Source: Syntrophaceticus sp050949745 | GTDB lineage: Bacteria > Bacillota > DSM-12270 > Thermacetogeniales > Thermacetogeniaceae | Reading direction: 5' to 3' | Assembly: GCA_050949745.1 (NCBI GenBank) | Contig: JBMNGF010000010.1 | Span: 1-64,000 of the forward strand | Length of the DNA stretch: 64,000 bases | Shown here: positions 8,015-17,046 of the stretch, one piece after another | How positions within the stretch are numbered: position 1 is the first letter of the stretch | How the letters are laid out: each line of letters begins with the position of its first letter | Translations under genes and position numbers: made by a program | Notes under the pieces: generated by a model | The model's input: the letters and a program-made list of their open reading frames with translations, nothing else | What the model was told of the DNA's origin: nothing | Database searches by the model: none

Positions 8015-9037
8015 CTAGCAGATCCTGGGTAAAGGCTCCCCTTCCAGCATTCCTAAAATCCTGGCTGCACCGAGTTCGGTTTCCAAAAGCACCAGCCCTT
8101 CCTCTTCGGCGATGACCTTTCCGATCTCCACTGCTCCCCGCCCTTCAGGCAGAGCTCTCATCGCCTCTAGAACCTCACCTGCCACCTCTGGAGCCACTAC
8201 TACGATCACCTTTCCCTCATTTGCCAGGTAAAGAGGATCAAGCCCTAACATCTCACAGGCACCTACTACCTCACGCAGGAATGGGATCTCCTCTTCCTGG
8301 ATCAGTATACCCCTTGCGCTCTGTACAGCAAGTTCATTTAAAGTGGTAGCCAGCCCTCCCCGAGTAGGATCACGCATACACTTAACACCATCGTCTCCGG
8401 CTTCCATAACCGCTTTAGTGATACGGTTTACAGGAGCACAGTCACTCTCTACAGGTGTGGAGAAGGAAAGGCCTTCCCTCTGCGCCAGAATCGTCAAGCC
8501 GTGATCCCCCATCGTGCCGCTGACCAAAACCACATCACCAGGCTCCATCAACTGAGGGGAGAGGTGTCTTCCAGCAGGGATCACTCCAATACCAGCTGTA
8601 TTGATAAATACCTTGTCTGCACTTCCCCTGCCTACCACCTTGGTATCCCCTGTAACCACATGGACACCAGCAGCCTGTGCAGTATCATGCATCGAATGCA
8701 CGATGCGCCGCAGATCTGCAATCGGCAGGCCCTCTTCGATAATAAACCCTGTACTCAAATATAAAGGTTCTGCACCACTCACCGCCAGATCGTTGACGGT
8801 CCCACTGACAGCCAGTGTACCTATATCCCCTCCAGGAAAGAAAATAGGATCCACTACAAAGGAGTCAGTGGAAAAAGCAATCCTTCCTCCACCCACATCT
8901 AGTACCGCTGCATCCAGCAGTTCATCCAAAACAGGATTCCCATAGGCTTTCTGAAAGACATCCTCGATCAGCTGATTGGTAAGTGTACCACCACTGCCAT
9001 GCCCTAATAGAATCAGATCCTCTTCTGCAGATTTCAA
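8015..9037 (-). CDS. hypE: HypE, hydrogenase maturation carbamoyl dehydratase
   Basis: The 340-residue HypE has the glycine-rich N-terminus LLGHGSGGT, a PurM-like ATP-binding fold and the diagnostic C-terminal PRIC, whose terminal Cys receives a carbamoyl group from HypF and dehydrates it to thiocyanate. The cyano group is then passed to the iron of [NiFe] hydrogenase on HypCD. It overlaps hypD by 4 nt. It is the last gene of the hypFCDE run; no hydrogenase structural genes and no hypA/hypB are in the window. Confidence 0.95.
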   Translation of the reverse strand: MKSAEEDLILLGHGSGGTLTNQLIEDVFQKAYGNPVLDELLDAAVLDVGGGRIAFSTDSFVVDPIFFPGGDIGTLAVSGTVNDLAVSGAEPLYLSTGFIIEEGLPIADLRRIVHSMHDTAQAAGVHVVTGDTKVVGRGSADKVFINTAGIGVIPAGRHLSPQLMEPGDVVLVSGTMGDHGLTILAQREGLSFSTPVESDCAPVNRITKAVMEAGDDGVKCMRDPTRGGLATTLNELAVQSARGILIQEEEIPFLREVVGACEMLGLDPLYLANEGKVIVVVAPEVAGEVLEAMRALPEGRGAVEIGKVIAEEEGLVLLETELGAARILGMLEGEPLPRIC

Positions 9038-10128
9038 CTGTTTACACCCGCTTTCTGTCTCCCATAACGGAAATACGCCGCACAGGACCCCTCTGTAGAA
9101 ACCATGCAGGGCCCTACCGGTTTCGCCGGTGTGCAGGCCTTACCGAACAAGGGGCAATCATAAGGGAGTTTAATACCCTTGAGCACCTCACCACAGGCAC
9201 ATCCCTTACGTCTCTTACCCGGTTCTACAGTGATCGGAAACCGCTTTCTGGCGTCATACTGAGCAAACTCCTCTCGCAGCTCCAAGCCGCTTCCCGGCAC
9301 TTCACCGATACCACGCCAGCGAGCAGTTATTGGTGAAAAATATTTCTCAATAAAGCTCACAGCTACAGGATTCCCCTCCGGGCGCACCGCCCGTTTGTAC
9401 TGAATATCCACAGCCGGACATTGTTCACTGTACTGTCGCACAATGAGCAGTAGAGCTTCCAGGATATCCGCTGCTTCAAATCCTGTCACTACACAGGGTT
9501 TCCCGTAGTCTTCAGCAATAAATTGGAAAGGTTCTGTTCCCAAAATAGTACACACATGCCCTGGATTGAGAAAGGCATCAATCTTCACATCCGGGTCATC
9601 CAACAGAACCCTCATGATCGGTGGAACTAATTTGTGCAGTGAAAAAACAGAAAAGTTTTTTAGCTCCATTTGAACCGCCTGATCTATTGCTGCAGCCACA
9701 ACCGGTGTAGTCGTCTCAAAACCCACACCCAGGAAGACCACCTGATAGTCCTTGTTTTCCGCAGCCAGTTTGAGAGCATCAGACGGTGAGTAGACAACCC
9801 GCACATCCGCTCCTCTACTCTTTTCCTGTAGCAAACTGCTTGCGGTTCCAGGAACTCTCATCATATCACCAAAGGTAGCCAAAATAATCCCCTCTTGGCG
9901 TGCTAGTGTGATCACATAGTCTAAGTCACAATCATCTGTAACACAAACCGGACACCCGGGACCTGAAAGAAGCCGCATTTTTTCAGGCAGCAGATCCCTG
10001 AGACCGCTCTTAGCAATAGCTACAGTATGTGTGCCACAGACCTCCATCACAGTAAGGGGACGGTCCATTTCCTGATGCAGCCGGTCTAATAGATAGCGTG
10101 CATACCCTTTCTTATCAGAGTGCTTCAT
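9034..10128 (-). CDS. hypD: HypD, Fe(CN)2CO assembly scaffold
   Basis: The motifs are those of HypD: CGTHT near the N-terminus, GPGCPVC, GFETT, and C-terminal cysteines in KGCACGEVLKG that bind a [4Fe-4S] cluster. HypD with HypC carries the iron to which HypE transfers cyanide. The ATG at 10128 (MKHSDKKG) is chosen because it sits just before the hypC stop codon; the same frame opens earlier, at 10173, which would force a 59-bp overlap with hypC. With this start the protein has 364 residues, normal for the family. Confidence 0.92.
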   Translation of the reverse strand: MKHSDKKGYARYLLDRLHQEMDRPLTVMEVCGTHTVAIAKSGLRDLLPEKMRLLSGPGCPVCVTDDCDLDYVITLARQEGIILATFGDMMRVPGTASSLLQEKSRGADVRVVYSPSDALKLAAENKDYQVVFLGVGFETTTPVVAAAIDQAVQMELKNFSVFSLHKLVPPIMRVLLDDPDVKIDAFLNPGHVCTILGTEPFQFIAEDYGKPCVVTGFEAADILEALLLIVRQYSEQCPAVDIQYKRAVRPEGNPVAVSFIEKYFSPITARWRGIGEVPGSGLELREEFAQYDARKRFPITVEPGKRRKGCACGEVLKGIKLPYDCPLFGKACTPAKPVGPCMVSTEGSCAAYFRYGRQKAGVNS

Positions 10129-10333
10129 AAGCATCATCCCAGGCTTCAAATATTTTATTGGCTTCGTCCTCATCGATCACCTGAATGGCATAACCTGCAT
10201 GTAAAAGCACATAATCCCCCACTTTTGCCTCAGGAGTGAGGAGAATATTTATTTCCTTGATGTTTCCCCCAATATCTACTTCAGCAATATTCCCATCAAT
10301 TTTTATGATCTTGGATGGAATGGCAAGACACAT
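10115..10333 (-). CDS. hypC: HypC, hydrogenase maturation chaperone
   Basis: The 72-residue protein begins MCLAIPSK; the Cys after the initiator Met is the conserved ligand through which HypC binds the Fe(CN)2CO unit and the hydrogenase large-subunit precursor. The length is normal for the HypC/HupF family. It overlaps hypF at its 5' end (38 bp) and hypD at its 3' end, so the hyp genes are tightly coupled. Confidence 0.95.
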   Translation of the reverse strand: MCLAIPSKIIKIDGNIAEVDIGGNIKEINILLTPEAKVGDYVLLHAGYAIQVIDEDEANKIFEAWDDAYEAL

Positions 10334-12590
10334 CTTTCCTGATCACCTCACTCGCAATATAGACTTGTCCCAGTGAAATCCCACCATCATTGGTCGGGAC
10401 CCTCCGGTGATAGAGAACCTCAAACCCCTGCTCCACCAGTCTTTGGCGCAGCAGCAGAAAGAGCAATTTATTCTGAAACACCCCACCACTTAATGCCACT
10501 TTATTCAATCCAGTATCATCATACAACCTCTTTAAGACTATAATAATCATTTCGGCAACTGTCCTGTGAAACCTTCCGGCAATTTCTGAAACCGAGGTGC
10601 CTCGCTCCATATCCGCCAAAATCCCCTGGAATACCTCTCTTACCCCAAGGGTGTATGGCCTGGAAGCGGTATTAAACTCAAAGCTATATGTATCAAGAGC
10701 ATTCATATCTGCCCGTTCTTCCAACTCAATGGCCGCCTGCCCCTCATACTGCACTTTAGTGCAGATCCCCAGGAGAGCGGAAACTGCATCAAAAAGGCGG
10801 CCGCAGCTGGATGTCAATACAGTATTCAGTCTATTCTCCAACTGCCTTACCAGTACCTGCCGCTCTTCTACAGATAGTACCGGAAGATAGTTTTCTGCAT
10901 ATTCTAAGCCCTGATCCCCAAATAGTTCGTAAAGATAACTGAAAGACATTCTCGCCGGCCTTTTAATCGTAATCTCCCCAGGCAAGGGTATATAGGAAAG
11001 ATGTGCCACCCTCTCCAGATCAGCCGGTGTTCCAGCAAAAAACTCGAAACCCCAGATAGCACCATCCAAACCGTAGCCTGTACCATCGCAAACCACTCCC
11101 AGGGCAGGCTCTGTCACCTTATTCTCCGCCAGACAGCTGGCCATATGTGCCTGATGGTGCTGGACACCGACCTTTCGCAAGCCCTTAAGCCCCTTAGCCC
11201 AGCGTGTTGCCATATATTGCGGATGCAGATCATAAACAACAACCTCAGGCTTAACATCCAGCATCCTTTCAAAGCGAGGTATTGTATATAAAAACTGCCG
11301 GTAGTTGCCATAATGGTTGATATCCCCCAGATGCTGGCTTAGAAAGCCGCTCCTTCCTTTAGTCATGCAGAAGGTGCTTTTCAAATCCCCACCACACCCC
11401 AGTATCACTGCAGGAGGTTCAACAGGCAGGTCCACCGGTAGGGGCACATAGCCCCGGGCGCGGCGATAAATCTGTACCTCTCCACCCACAACAGCTGCCA
11501 CCGAGTCATCACAGCGGTTAAATATTTTTCGGTTATGCGATAGAAAATAGTCAGCAATCCCCTTTAATTTCTCAAGAGCTTCATCATTATCGATGATCAG
11601 CGGATCATCACTGATGTTGGCGCTGGTCATCACCAGAATCTCCAAACCCTCAGTAAACAACAGGTGATGCAGTGGTGTATAAGGAAGCATAACACCCAGA
11701 GTGCTGATCCCCGGGGCGATCTCTGACGGCAGATCGTCAAGAGCCAACCTTTTTAAAATAACTATGGGATGGGCCGGACTCTCCAGCAATTCTGCCTCCT
11801 GTGCAGATAGATGGCAGTATCTCCTGGCAACATCCAAATCCTTACACATCACAGCAAAGGGTTTGAACTCCCTGATCTTGCGTTTTCTTAAAGCTGCCAC
11901 TGATTCACTATTAGTTGCATCACAGACCAGGTGAAACCCCCCAAGCCCTTTTACCGCCAGGATCTTCCCCTCTTGCAAAAACTGATGCCCAAGCCCTTCA
12001 TAGACATTCCCCTCCAGGTCACGGAGTGTCGTATGCGGCCCACACTCAGGGCAGCAGTTAGGCTGGGCATGAAACCGCCTAAACATAGGGTCCTCGAACT
12101 CATGGGCACACTCCGGGCACATGGGAAAGTCCCTCATCGTTGTCTTGTCCCGGTCATAAGGCACATCCATAATTATGGTAAAACGGGGTCCGCAATTAGT
12201 GCAGTTGGTAAAAGGATAATGGTAGCGGTGTGCAGAAGGATCCATGATTTCCTGATAGCAGTCTTCACAAGTGCTCACATCCGGGGAGATAATCACATCC
12301 CTTTTGGCACTCTTCTCACTGTGCTTGATAAAGAAATGATCGAAGCCCTGCAGTTCTTGAGGTTTTATGCTGTGTTTGACAATCATGGCCAATTTGGGAG
12401 GATGAGCTAGGATCGCCTGATAAAAGGCATCGATCATCTCATCCCTAGCTTCAGCCCAGATGGTAACACCCTCAGATGAGTTCAGGATCCACCCTTTAAT
12501 CCCGTACTCCTGAGCCAAACGAAAAACAAAGGGGCGAAATCCCACCCCCTGGACTACCCCTTCCATCCGAATCTCCCGCGCAACAATCAC
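10296..12590 (-). CDS. hypF: HypF, carbamoyltransferase
   Basis: The 764 residues follow the full HypF order: acylphosphatase domain (about 1-90, GVVQGVGFRPFVFRLA), two zinc-finger pairs (CEDC...CTNCGPR, CPEC...CCPECG, about 105-185), a YrdC-like domain (about 195-380), and a Kae1-like carbamoyltransferase region with HHQAHMASCLAE and VALSGGVFQN. It makes carbamoyl-adenylate from carbamoyl phosphate and ATP and loads the HypE C-terminal Cys. The start is GTG at 12590 with GGGGG 6 nt upstream. A promoter at 12627-12655 drives it and presumably the whole hypFCDE operon. Confidence 0.95.
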   Translation of the reverse strand: MIVAREIRMEGVVQGVGFRPFVFRLAQEYGIKGWILNSSEGVTIWAEARDEMIDAFYQAILAHPPKLAMIVKHSIKPQELQGFDHFFIKHSEKSAKRDVIISPDVSTCEDCYQEIMDPSAHRYHYPFTNCTNCGPRFTIIMDVPYDRDKTTMRDFPMCPECAHEFEDPMFRRFHAQPNCCPECGPHTTLRDLEGNVYEGLGHQFLQEGKILAVKGLGGFHLVCDATNSESVAALRKRKIREFKPFAVMCKDLDVARRYCHLSAQEAELLESPAHPIVILKRLALDDLPSEIAPGISTLGVMLPYTPLHHLLFTEGLEILVMTSANISDDPLIIDNDEALEKLKGIADYFLSHNRKIFNRCDDSVAAVVGGEVQIYRRARGYVPLPVDLPVEPPAVILGCGGDLKSTFCMTKGRSGFLSQHLGDINHYGNYRQFLYTIPRFERMLDVKPEVVVYDLHPQYMATRWAKGLKGLRKVGVQHHQAHMASCLAENKVTEPALGVVCDGTGYGLDGAIWGFEFFAGTPADLERVAHLSYIPLPGEITIKRPARMSFSYLYELFGDQGLEYAENYLPVLSVEERQVLVRQLENRLNTVLTSSCGRLFDAVSALLGICTKVQYEGQAAIELEERADMNALDTYSFEFNTASRPYTLGVREVFQGILADMERGTSVSEIAGRFHRTVAEMIIIVLKRLYDDTGLNKVALSGGVFQNKLLFLLLRQRLVEQGFEVLYHRRVPTNDGGISLGQVYIASEVIRKDVSCHSIQDHKN

Positions 12591-12626
12591 AAAAATCCCC
12601 CTATCTATCCTTGCCCGACTAAGTTC

Positions 12627-12655
12627 ATTTTAACACTATGCGAAAGTGTCGCCAA
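12627..12655 (-). promoter_or_regulatory. sigma-A-type promoter of hypF operon
   Basis: Reading the minus strand, TTGGCG (12655-12650), a 17-bp spacer and TAAAAT (12632-12627) form a good -35/-10 pair, about 37 bp upstream of the hypF GTG. The -35 hexamer lies inside a repeat unit (CCAAGGTACCTAGCACC on the plus strand), so the intergenic repeat appears to supply part of the promoter. Confidence 0.55.
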
Positions 12656-12790
12656 GGTACCTAGCACCGTTTTTTGGCAGCGTTGTCGCCAGGGTGCCTG
12701 GCACCATTTGATTCGTTATCATTTATTTATTCTGTTTCTCATGGTGCCAGGCACCCTTGTTGCCGGCACCCTTGTTGCCCTTGTTGGCAG
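12646..12790. repeat. family B palindromic repeats (GGTGCCAGGCACC type)
   Basis: The core is a perfect 17-bp inverted repeat, 12691-12707 (AGGGTGCCTGGCACCAT) and 12741-12757, around a 33-nt loop. Decayed half-units flank it on both sides (GTGTCGCCAAGGTACCTAGCACC; GCCGGCACCCTTGTTGCC). A second degenerate copy including the same loop sequence (ATTCGTTATCATTTATTTATTCTGTTTC-like) is at 14341-14402. Confidence 0.75.
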
Positions 12791-12803
12791 CGTTATCGAT
12801 ATA

Positions 12804-12832
12804 TTGACCATATGCAAGTTGTATGGTACTAT
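12804..12832 (+). promoter_or_regulatory. sigma-A-type promoter of the CNNM/CorC gene
   Basis: TTGACC at 12804-12809, a 17-bp spacer and TACTAT at 12827-12832 make a near-consensus promoter. Transcription would begin near 12839, leaving a leader of about 170 nt before the coding region. Confidence 0.7.
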
Positions 12833-12839
12833 TTAACAC

Positions 12840-13007
12840 AATACAAAGGAGAGTAATCGCTCTAGTGGAAGACTCACCCTCACCGCAACAATTGAATCTC
12901 AACTTAATGAGCTTATATCGACACGTTCCATAAGCAGATCTTATTCCTGCTGTGAGGTGCGTGTCGTTTTTTGCTTCTAAAGCTATTGAAAAAAACCAAT
13001 AATAGAA
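12840..13007 (+). promoter_or_regulatory. structured 5' leader with terminator-like hairpin
   Basis: The leader contains a small hairpin (AGAG/CTCT, 12849-12862), a CACCCTCAC segment, and a large hairpin 12919-12966 with outer stem CGACACG/CGTGTCG and inner stem AGCAG/CTGCT, followed by six T residues (12967-12972). GTGAGGTG in the 3' arm can pair either within that hairpin or with the upstream CACCCTCAC, giving a possible terminator/antiterminator switch ahead of a metal-transporter gene. It matches no riboswitch class I can name: the opening AAAGGAGAGTA weakly resembles yybP-ykoY, but the closing strand is missing. Confidence 0.45.
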
Positions 13008-14372
13008 GTGGTGATATTCTTGATTGACGGAAACTCTATTTTAATGCCGCTGCTCCTACAGATAACATTAATTATTATTAATGCAGTTTTTGCCTGTGCT
13101 GAAATCGCAGTTATTTCTATGAATGACACAAAAATCGCCAGCCTTAGTGCAGCAGGTGATCGACGTGCTGTAAAACTTTCTAAACTAACAGAACAGCCAG
13201 CACGCTTTCTATCCACAATACAGGTTGGCATCACCCTGGCCGGTTTTCTGGCCAGCGCATTTGCAGCTGAAAATTTTTCCGACATGTTGGTAAATTGGCT
13301 AATAAGCATCGGTGTAAACATTCCGGCTTCTAGTCTTAACACTATATCTGTTGTTACCATAACACTAATTCTCTCATATTTTACACTTGTATTAGGAGAG
13401 CTGGTTCCCAAACGTGTTGCTATGAGAAAGGCTGAACAGCTGGCATTGGCCATGTCAGGACTTGTCTATTTTGTCTCTCAGATATTTGCACCCCTCGTTT
13501 GGTTGCTGACAGTATCCACGAACGGAATTCTGCAGCTGATCGGAATTGACCCACATGCTGACGATGATGTGATCACTGAGGAAGAGATCCGGATGATGGT
13601 CTATGAAGGAAGTAAAAAAGGAGCAATAGACCACGACGAAAACGAGATGATTCAAAATATATTTGAATTTGATGACAAAACAGCTGAAGAAGTGATGACA
13701 CATAGGACTGAAGTTGCTGTCTTATGGCTCGCAGAATCCATTGAACAGTGGGTAGAAACTATTGCTGTAAGAGCCCATTCATATTACCCGATCTGTGACG
13801 AAACCACCGACAATATTATCGGTGTTTTGAAAACCAAAGATTTCTTCCGGCTCAAAGCGAAAACACGTGACAATATCATGAAGGACGCTGTAAGCCCAGC
13901 ATACTTTGTTCCTGAAACAGTACGCACCGATGTGTTGTTCAGCAATATGCAACAAAGCCGCAACCATTTTGCCGTAGTATTGGACGAGTATGGAGGAATG
14001 AGCGGCATTATAACAATGAATGACCTGCTGGAAGAACTAGTTGGAGATCTGGAGGATGACGCTTCTATCCCTGTGGAACCACCAATGATCGAACCCATTG
14101 ACTCACATACCTGGAAGATACATGGAGCAACTCCTTTAAGAATGGTGTCCAAGCAGCTTGGAGTACAGCTACCGGAAGACTATGATACATTTGCCGGCTT
14201 TGTGTTTGGCCTGCTCGGATTCATCCCTGAAGATGGAAGCAAACCGGAATTGGATGCCTATGGGTTGACAATAAAAGTGACTAAAATCAAGGATCATCAA
14301 TTGGAAAAAGCCGTTGTCTGCCATGAAAAAGGGCCCAAGATGCCTGACACCATTTGGTTTGTTATCATTTAA
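13008..14372 (+). CDS. CNNM/CorC-HlyC family membrane protein (DUF21-CBS-CorC)
   Basis: The 454 residues run from an N-terminal DUF21 membrane domain with about four helices (5-190), through a CBS pair (about 215-335, MTHRTEVAVLW...; FVPETVRTD), to the C-terminal CorC_HlyC domain (about 350-430, DYDTFAGFVFGLLG). The family is linked to Mg/Co efflux or transport; the old label is hemolysin. The start may be GTG 13008, GTG 13011 or TTG 13020, none with a strong ribosome site. The last residues (PDTIWFVII) and the stop are encoded by a copy of repeat family B, so the native C-terminus has probably been replaced. Confidence 0.85.
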   Translation: MVIFLIDGNSILMPLLLQITLIIINAVFACAEIAVISMNDTKIASLSAAGDRRAVKLSKLTEQPARFLSTIQVGITLAGFLASAFAAENFSDMLVNWLISIGVNIPASSLNTISVVTITLILSYFTLVLGELVPKRVAMRKAEQLALAMSGLVYFVSQIFAPLVWLLTVSTNGILQLIGIDPHADDDVITEEEIRMMVYEGSKKGAIDHDENEMIQNIFEFDDKTAEEVMTHRTEVAVLWLAESIEQWVETIAVRAHSYYPICDETTDNIIGVLKTKDFFRLKAKTRDNIMKDAVSPAYFVPETVRTDVLFSNMQQSRNHFAVVLDEYGGMSGIITMNDLLEELVGDLEDDASIPVEPPMIEPIDSHTWKIHGATPLRMVSKQLGVQLPEDYDTFAGFVFGLLGFIPEDGSKPELDAYGLTIKVTKIKDHQLEKAVVCHEKGPKMPDTIWFVII

Positions 14373-14402
14373 TTATTCTGTTTCGCATGGTACCCGGCAC
14401 CT
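14341..14402. repeat. degenerate family B repeat overlapping a gene end
   Basis: The arms TGCCTGACACCAT (14341-14353) and ATGGTACCCGGCACCT (14387-14402) enclose a loop nearly identical to that of the perfect copy at 12691-12757. The left arm and loop are translated as the last residues and TAA stop of the upstream transporter gene. Confidence 0.7.
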
Positions 14403-14585
14403 GTCTTTGCCTTTCTTTCTAATCTCCTACCTAAAATAAATTTCACGAATGCAATAAACTATTTGACATTGGACATAATACAACAGAACTCCCTATTCAA
14501 TACAATATTTTTCCCAATTGTTCAGCAATCAATTAATTTCTATTTCAAATGGGTCGAGACACCCAAAAGAAGGAGGGAGTCACCA

Positions 14586-15347
14586 ATGACCCTATGGGAA
14601 CTTTCTCTTTTATTAATTGCAATTTTAGTTGTAGGAGGTCTAGTTTGGATGTCCACTATTAATAATTCTAGAGGGCTCCTCAACCGGAATAAATTAGGCA
14701 TGGTGTCAAAAAGTCCTTCCGGTAGCCCACACATCCAAAAAAACGAGGATATGGAAATTGCGGAGGAGGTGACACCACCTCTCACACAGCAGGTATCTCC
14801 GAAGGAAGAGCACCATCCCTTACCAGAAATTCCTTATGCCTATGGGGATACCTATATAAATGCAATGGCCAAAGATCCTTTTTGGATATTTTCCTATTGG
14901 GAAGTCAGCGATAACACAAAAGAGGATATTCGAAAGCGCTACGGTTTCAATGCTTGGGAGTCTTCCAGGCCTGTATTGAAAGTTTATGATGCCACAAACC
15001 TTTACTTCTTAGACTCCCGGCAGGCCTCGGAAATATATATCAATGACTTTACCAGCAGTTGGTATATTGACAGCATCCAACCTGAACATAGCTATTTTAT
15101 TGAACTAGGCCGTATTCTGCCAGATGGAACGTATATTTTTATTGCCCGCTCCAATATGGTAACTACACCCCGCATAGGTGTTTCTGATATTGTCGACCTA
15201 GAGTGGATGGTTCCTACTGAATACGAAAAAAGGGTTTATGGAATGCATACAAAAGCAAACGGTTCTCCTGATTTTATCGAAGAAATGGCACAAAAAGCTA
15301 ATGTAACAAAAGATGAAAAACATATCAGTTCACCCATGAACTGGTAA
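14586..15347 (+). CDS. DUF4912 domain protein with N-terminal membrane anchor
   Basis: The ATG at 14586 has AGGAGGGAG 7 nt upstream; the same frame is open from 14463 but without such a signal. The 253 residues start with one membrane helix (LSLLLIAILVVGGLVWM), then a low-complexity linker, then the DUF4912 domain (about 80-215, YGDTYINAMAKDPFWIFSYW...). DUF4912 resembles carbohydrate-binding folds and is often encoded beside GH57 enzymes, as here 22 bp downstream. It is inferred to be a membrane-tethered glucan-associated protein. The C-terminal 35 residues are polar and probably disordered. Confidence 0.75.
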   Translation: MTLWELSLLLIAILVVGGLVWMSTINNSRGLLNRNKLGMVSKSPSGSPHIQKNEDMEIAEEVTPPLTQQVSPKEEHHPLPEIPYAYGDTYINAMAKDPFWIFSYWEVSDNTKEDIRKRYGFNAWESSRPVLKVYDATNLYFLDSRQASEIYINDFTSSWYIDSIQPEHSYFIELGRILPDGTYIFIARSNMVTTPRIGVSDIVDLEWMVPTEYEKRVYGMHTKANGSPDFIEEMAQKANVTKDEKHISSPMNW

Positions 15348-15369
15348 TACCACTGGAAGGGAAGAGATT

Positions 15370-17016
15370 ATGACTAAAGGTTACTTTGCACTGGTTTTGC
15401 ATGCACATCTGCCATATGTGCGTCACCCAGAACATGAATACTTTTTAGAGGAAAAATGGTTTTATGAGGCAATTACCGAAACCTACATTCCTCTCCTCTG
15501 GACTTTTGATAAATTAGCAGAGGATGGAGTAGACTTTCGAGTTACTATCAACCTTTCGCCGACATTGCTCTCCATGTTTAACGATAATCTTTTACGTCAG
15601 CGCTATGTCCGCCATCTGGAACATCTTCTGGAACTGGCAAATAAAGAAGTGAACAGGACAAAAAATGAGCCTCAGTTTCATGGTACAGCCCTGATGTACC
15701 GAGATCTCTTCTCTCGGACACACTACCTCTTTACAGATAAATACCAATGGAATCTTGTAGGGGCCTTCAAAAAGCTACAGGATGCCGGGAAACTAGAAAT
15801 CATCACATCAGGGGCCACCCATGGATACTTTCCCTTATTAGGTATGCAGAGAGAGGTAATAAATGCCCAGGTAGCAATTGCTGTCGATCTCTATGAGCGC
15901 TGTTTCGGTCGACGGCCGACAGGCTTCTGGCTGCCGGAGAACGGTTTTAAACCTGGTGATGACCGCATTTTAAAGAAGTATGGGATAAAATACTTCCTTG
16001 TGGATAATCACGGGCTCATCTATGCTTCCCCACGCCCTAAGTATGGTAACTATGCTCCAATATACTGCCCCTCCGGTGTGGCGGCATTTGCCAGAGATAC
16101 CGAGTCTTCCAAACAGGTTTGGAGCGCTAAAGAAGGGTATCCGGGAGATTTTGATTACCGAGATTTTTATAGAGACATCGGTTATGACCTGGATCTTTCC
16201 TATATTGGGCCTTACCTGCCAGACGGACCTGACGGAAAGATCCATACCCATACCGGGCTCAAATATTACCGCATCACTAGCACAACTGATTATAAAGAGC
16301 CTTACGTCAGATCCTGGGCAATGGAAAAGGCAGCTACCCATGCAGGAAACTTTATGTTTAACAGGGAAAAACAGATAGAGTGGCTCACAGAAATCTTCGA
16401 CCGTAAACCAGTGCTCATAGCTCCCTACGATGCCGAGCTTTTCGGGCACTGGTGGTTTGAGGGTCCACAGTGGCTCGATTTCTTAATACGGAAGATCAAT
16501 TACGACCAAGAAAATATTGAAATGATCACCCCAGGTGATTACCTACAGATCTACCCCTGTAATCAGGTATCAACTCCCTGTGAATCCAGTTGGGGTTACA
16601 AGGGATATCATGAGGTATGGTTGAATGGCGCCAATGATTGGATCTGGCAGCACCTGCATAAGTCAGGAGAACGCATGATTGAGCTGGCCAATAGCTACCC
16701 AGAAGCAGAAGGCATACAAAGACGTACTCTTAATCAGGCAGCCAGAGAGCTCCTTTTGGCACAAAGCAGTGACTGGCCTTTTATCATGAAGTCCGGAACC
16801 ATGGTAGAATACGCCAAGTTACGCTTTCAGTCACATATTGCAAATTTCACCAGACTGTATGAAGGAATCAAAAGCAACGCCATCGATGAAGGGTGGCTAT
16901 ACTGGATAGAGAACTCCAATAACCTCTTCCCTGATATCGACTACCGAGTCTACCAGACTCATCATATAACAGATCTACCAGGACCGCTGTCCCAAGTGAC
17001 AGCAGTCGGCAGCTAA
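15370..17016 (+). CDS. GH57 family glycoside hydrolase (probable 1,4-alpha-glucan branching enzyme)
   Basis: This 548-residue GH57 protein has the family N-terminus LVLHAHLPYVRHPEHEYFLEE, the nucleophile motif GFWLPENGF (Glu near residue 196), the acid motif APYDAELFGHWWFEG, and the C-terminal DUF1957 helical region (ESSWGYKGYHEVWLNG). This architecture is that of GH57 branching enzymes such as the Thermotoga/Thermococcus type, which make alpha-1,6 branches in glycogen. GGAAGGGAAGAG precedes the ATG. A neighbouring GT4 glucosyltransferase and nucleotidyltransferase support glycogen or a related glucan. The TAA stop is directly followed by repeat family A. Confidence 0.85.
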   Translation: MTKGYFALVLHAHLPYVRHPEHEYFLEEKWFYEAITETYIPLLWTFDKLAEDGVDFRVTINLSPTLLSMFNDNLLRQRYVRHLEHLLELANKEVNRTKNEPQFHGTALMYRDLFSRTHYLFTDKYQWNLVGAFKKLQDAGKLEIITSGATHGYFPLLGMQREVINAQVAIAVDLYERCFGRRPTGFWLPENGFKPGDDRILKKYGIKYFLVDNHGLIYASPRPKYGNYAPIYCPSGVAAFARDTESSKQVWSAKEGYPGDFDYRDFYRDIGYDLDLSYIGPYLPDGPDGKIHTHTGLKYYRITSTTDYKEPYVRSWAMEKAATHAGNFMFNREKQIEWLTEIFDRKPVLIAPYDAELFGHWWFEGPQWLDFLIRKINYDQENIEMITPGDYLQIYPCNQVSTPCESSWGYKGYHEVWLNGANDWIWQHLHKSGERMIELANSYPEAEGIQRRTLNQAARELLLAQSSDWPFIMKSGTMVEYAKLRFQSHIANFTRLYEGIKSNAIDEGWLYWIENSNNLFPDIDYRVYQTHHITDLPGPLSQVTAVGS

Positions 17017-17046
17017 GAGTCACAGGTGGATGAGTCAAGGGGACGA
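17017..17046. repeat. left half of a family A repeat, interrupted by IS1182
   Basis: GAGTCACAGG...GAGTCAAGGGGACGA begins directly after the TAA of the GH57 gene. The right half resumes at 18693 with ACGATGACTTTGACTCA. Joining the two across the IS restores one continuous family A element. Confidence 0.75.

Noticed and set aside
12840..13007. yybP-ykoY manganese riboswitch
   Set aside because: The opening AAAGGAGAGTA is similar, but the complementary closing strand (CCTTTG) and conserved internal loop are missing.
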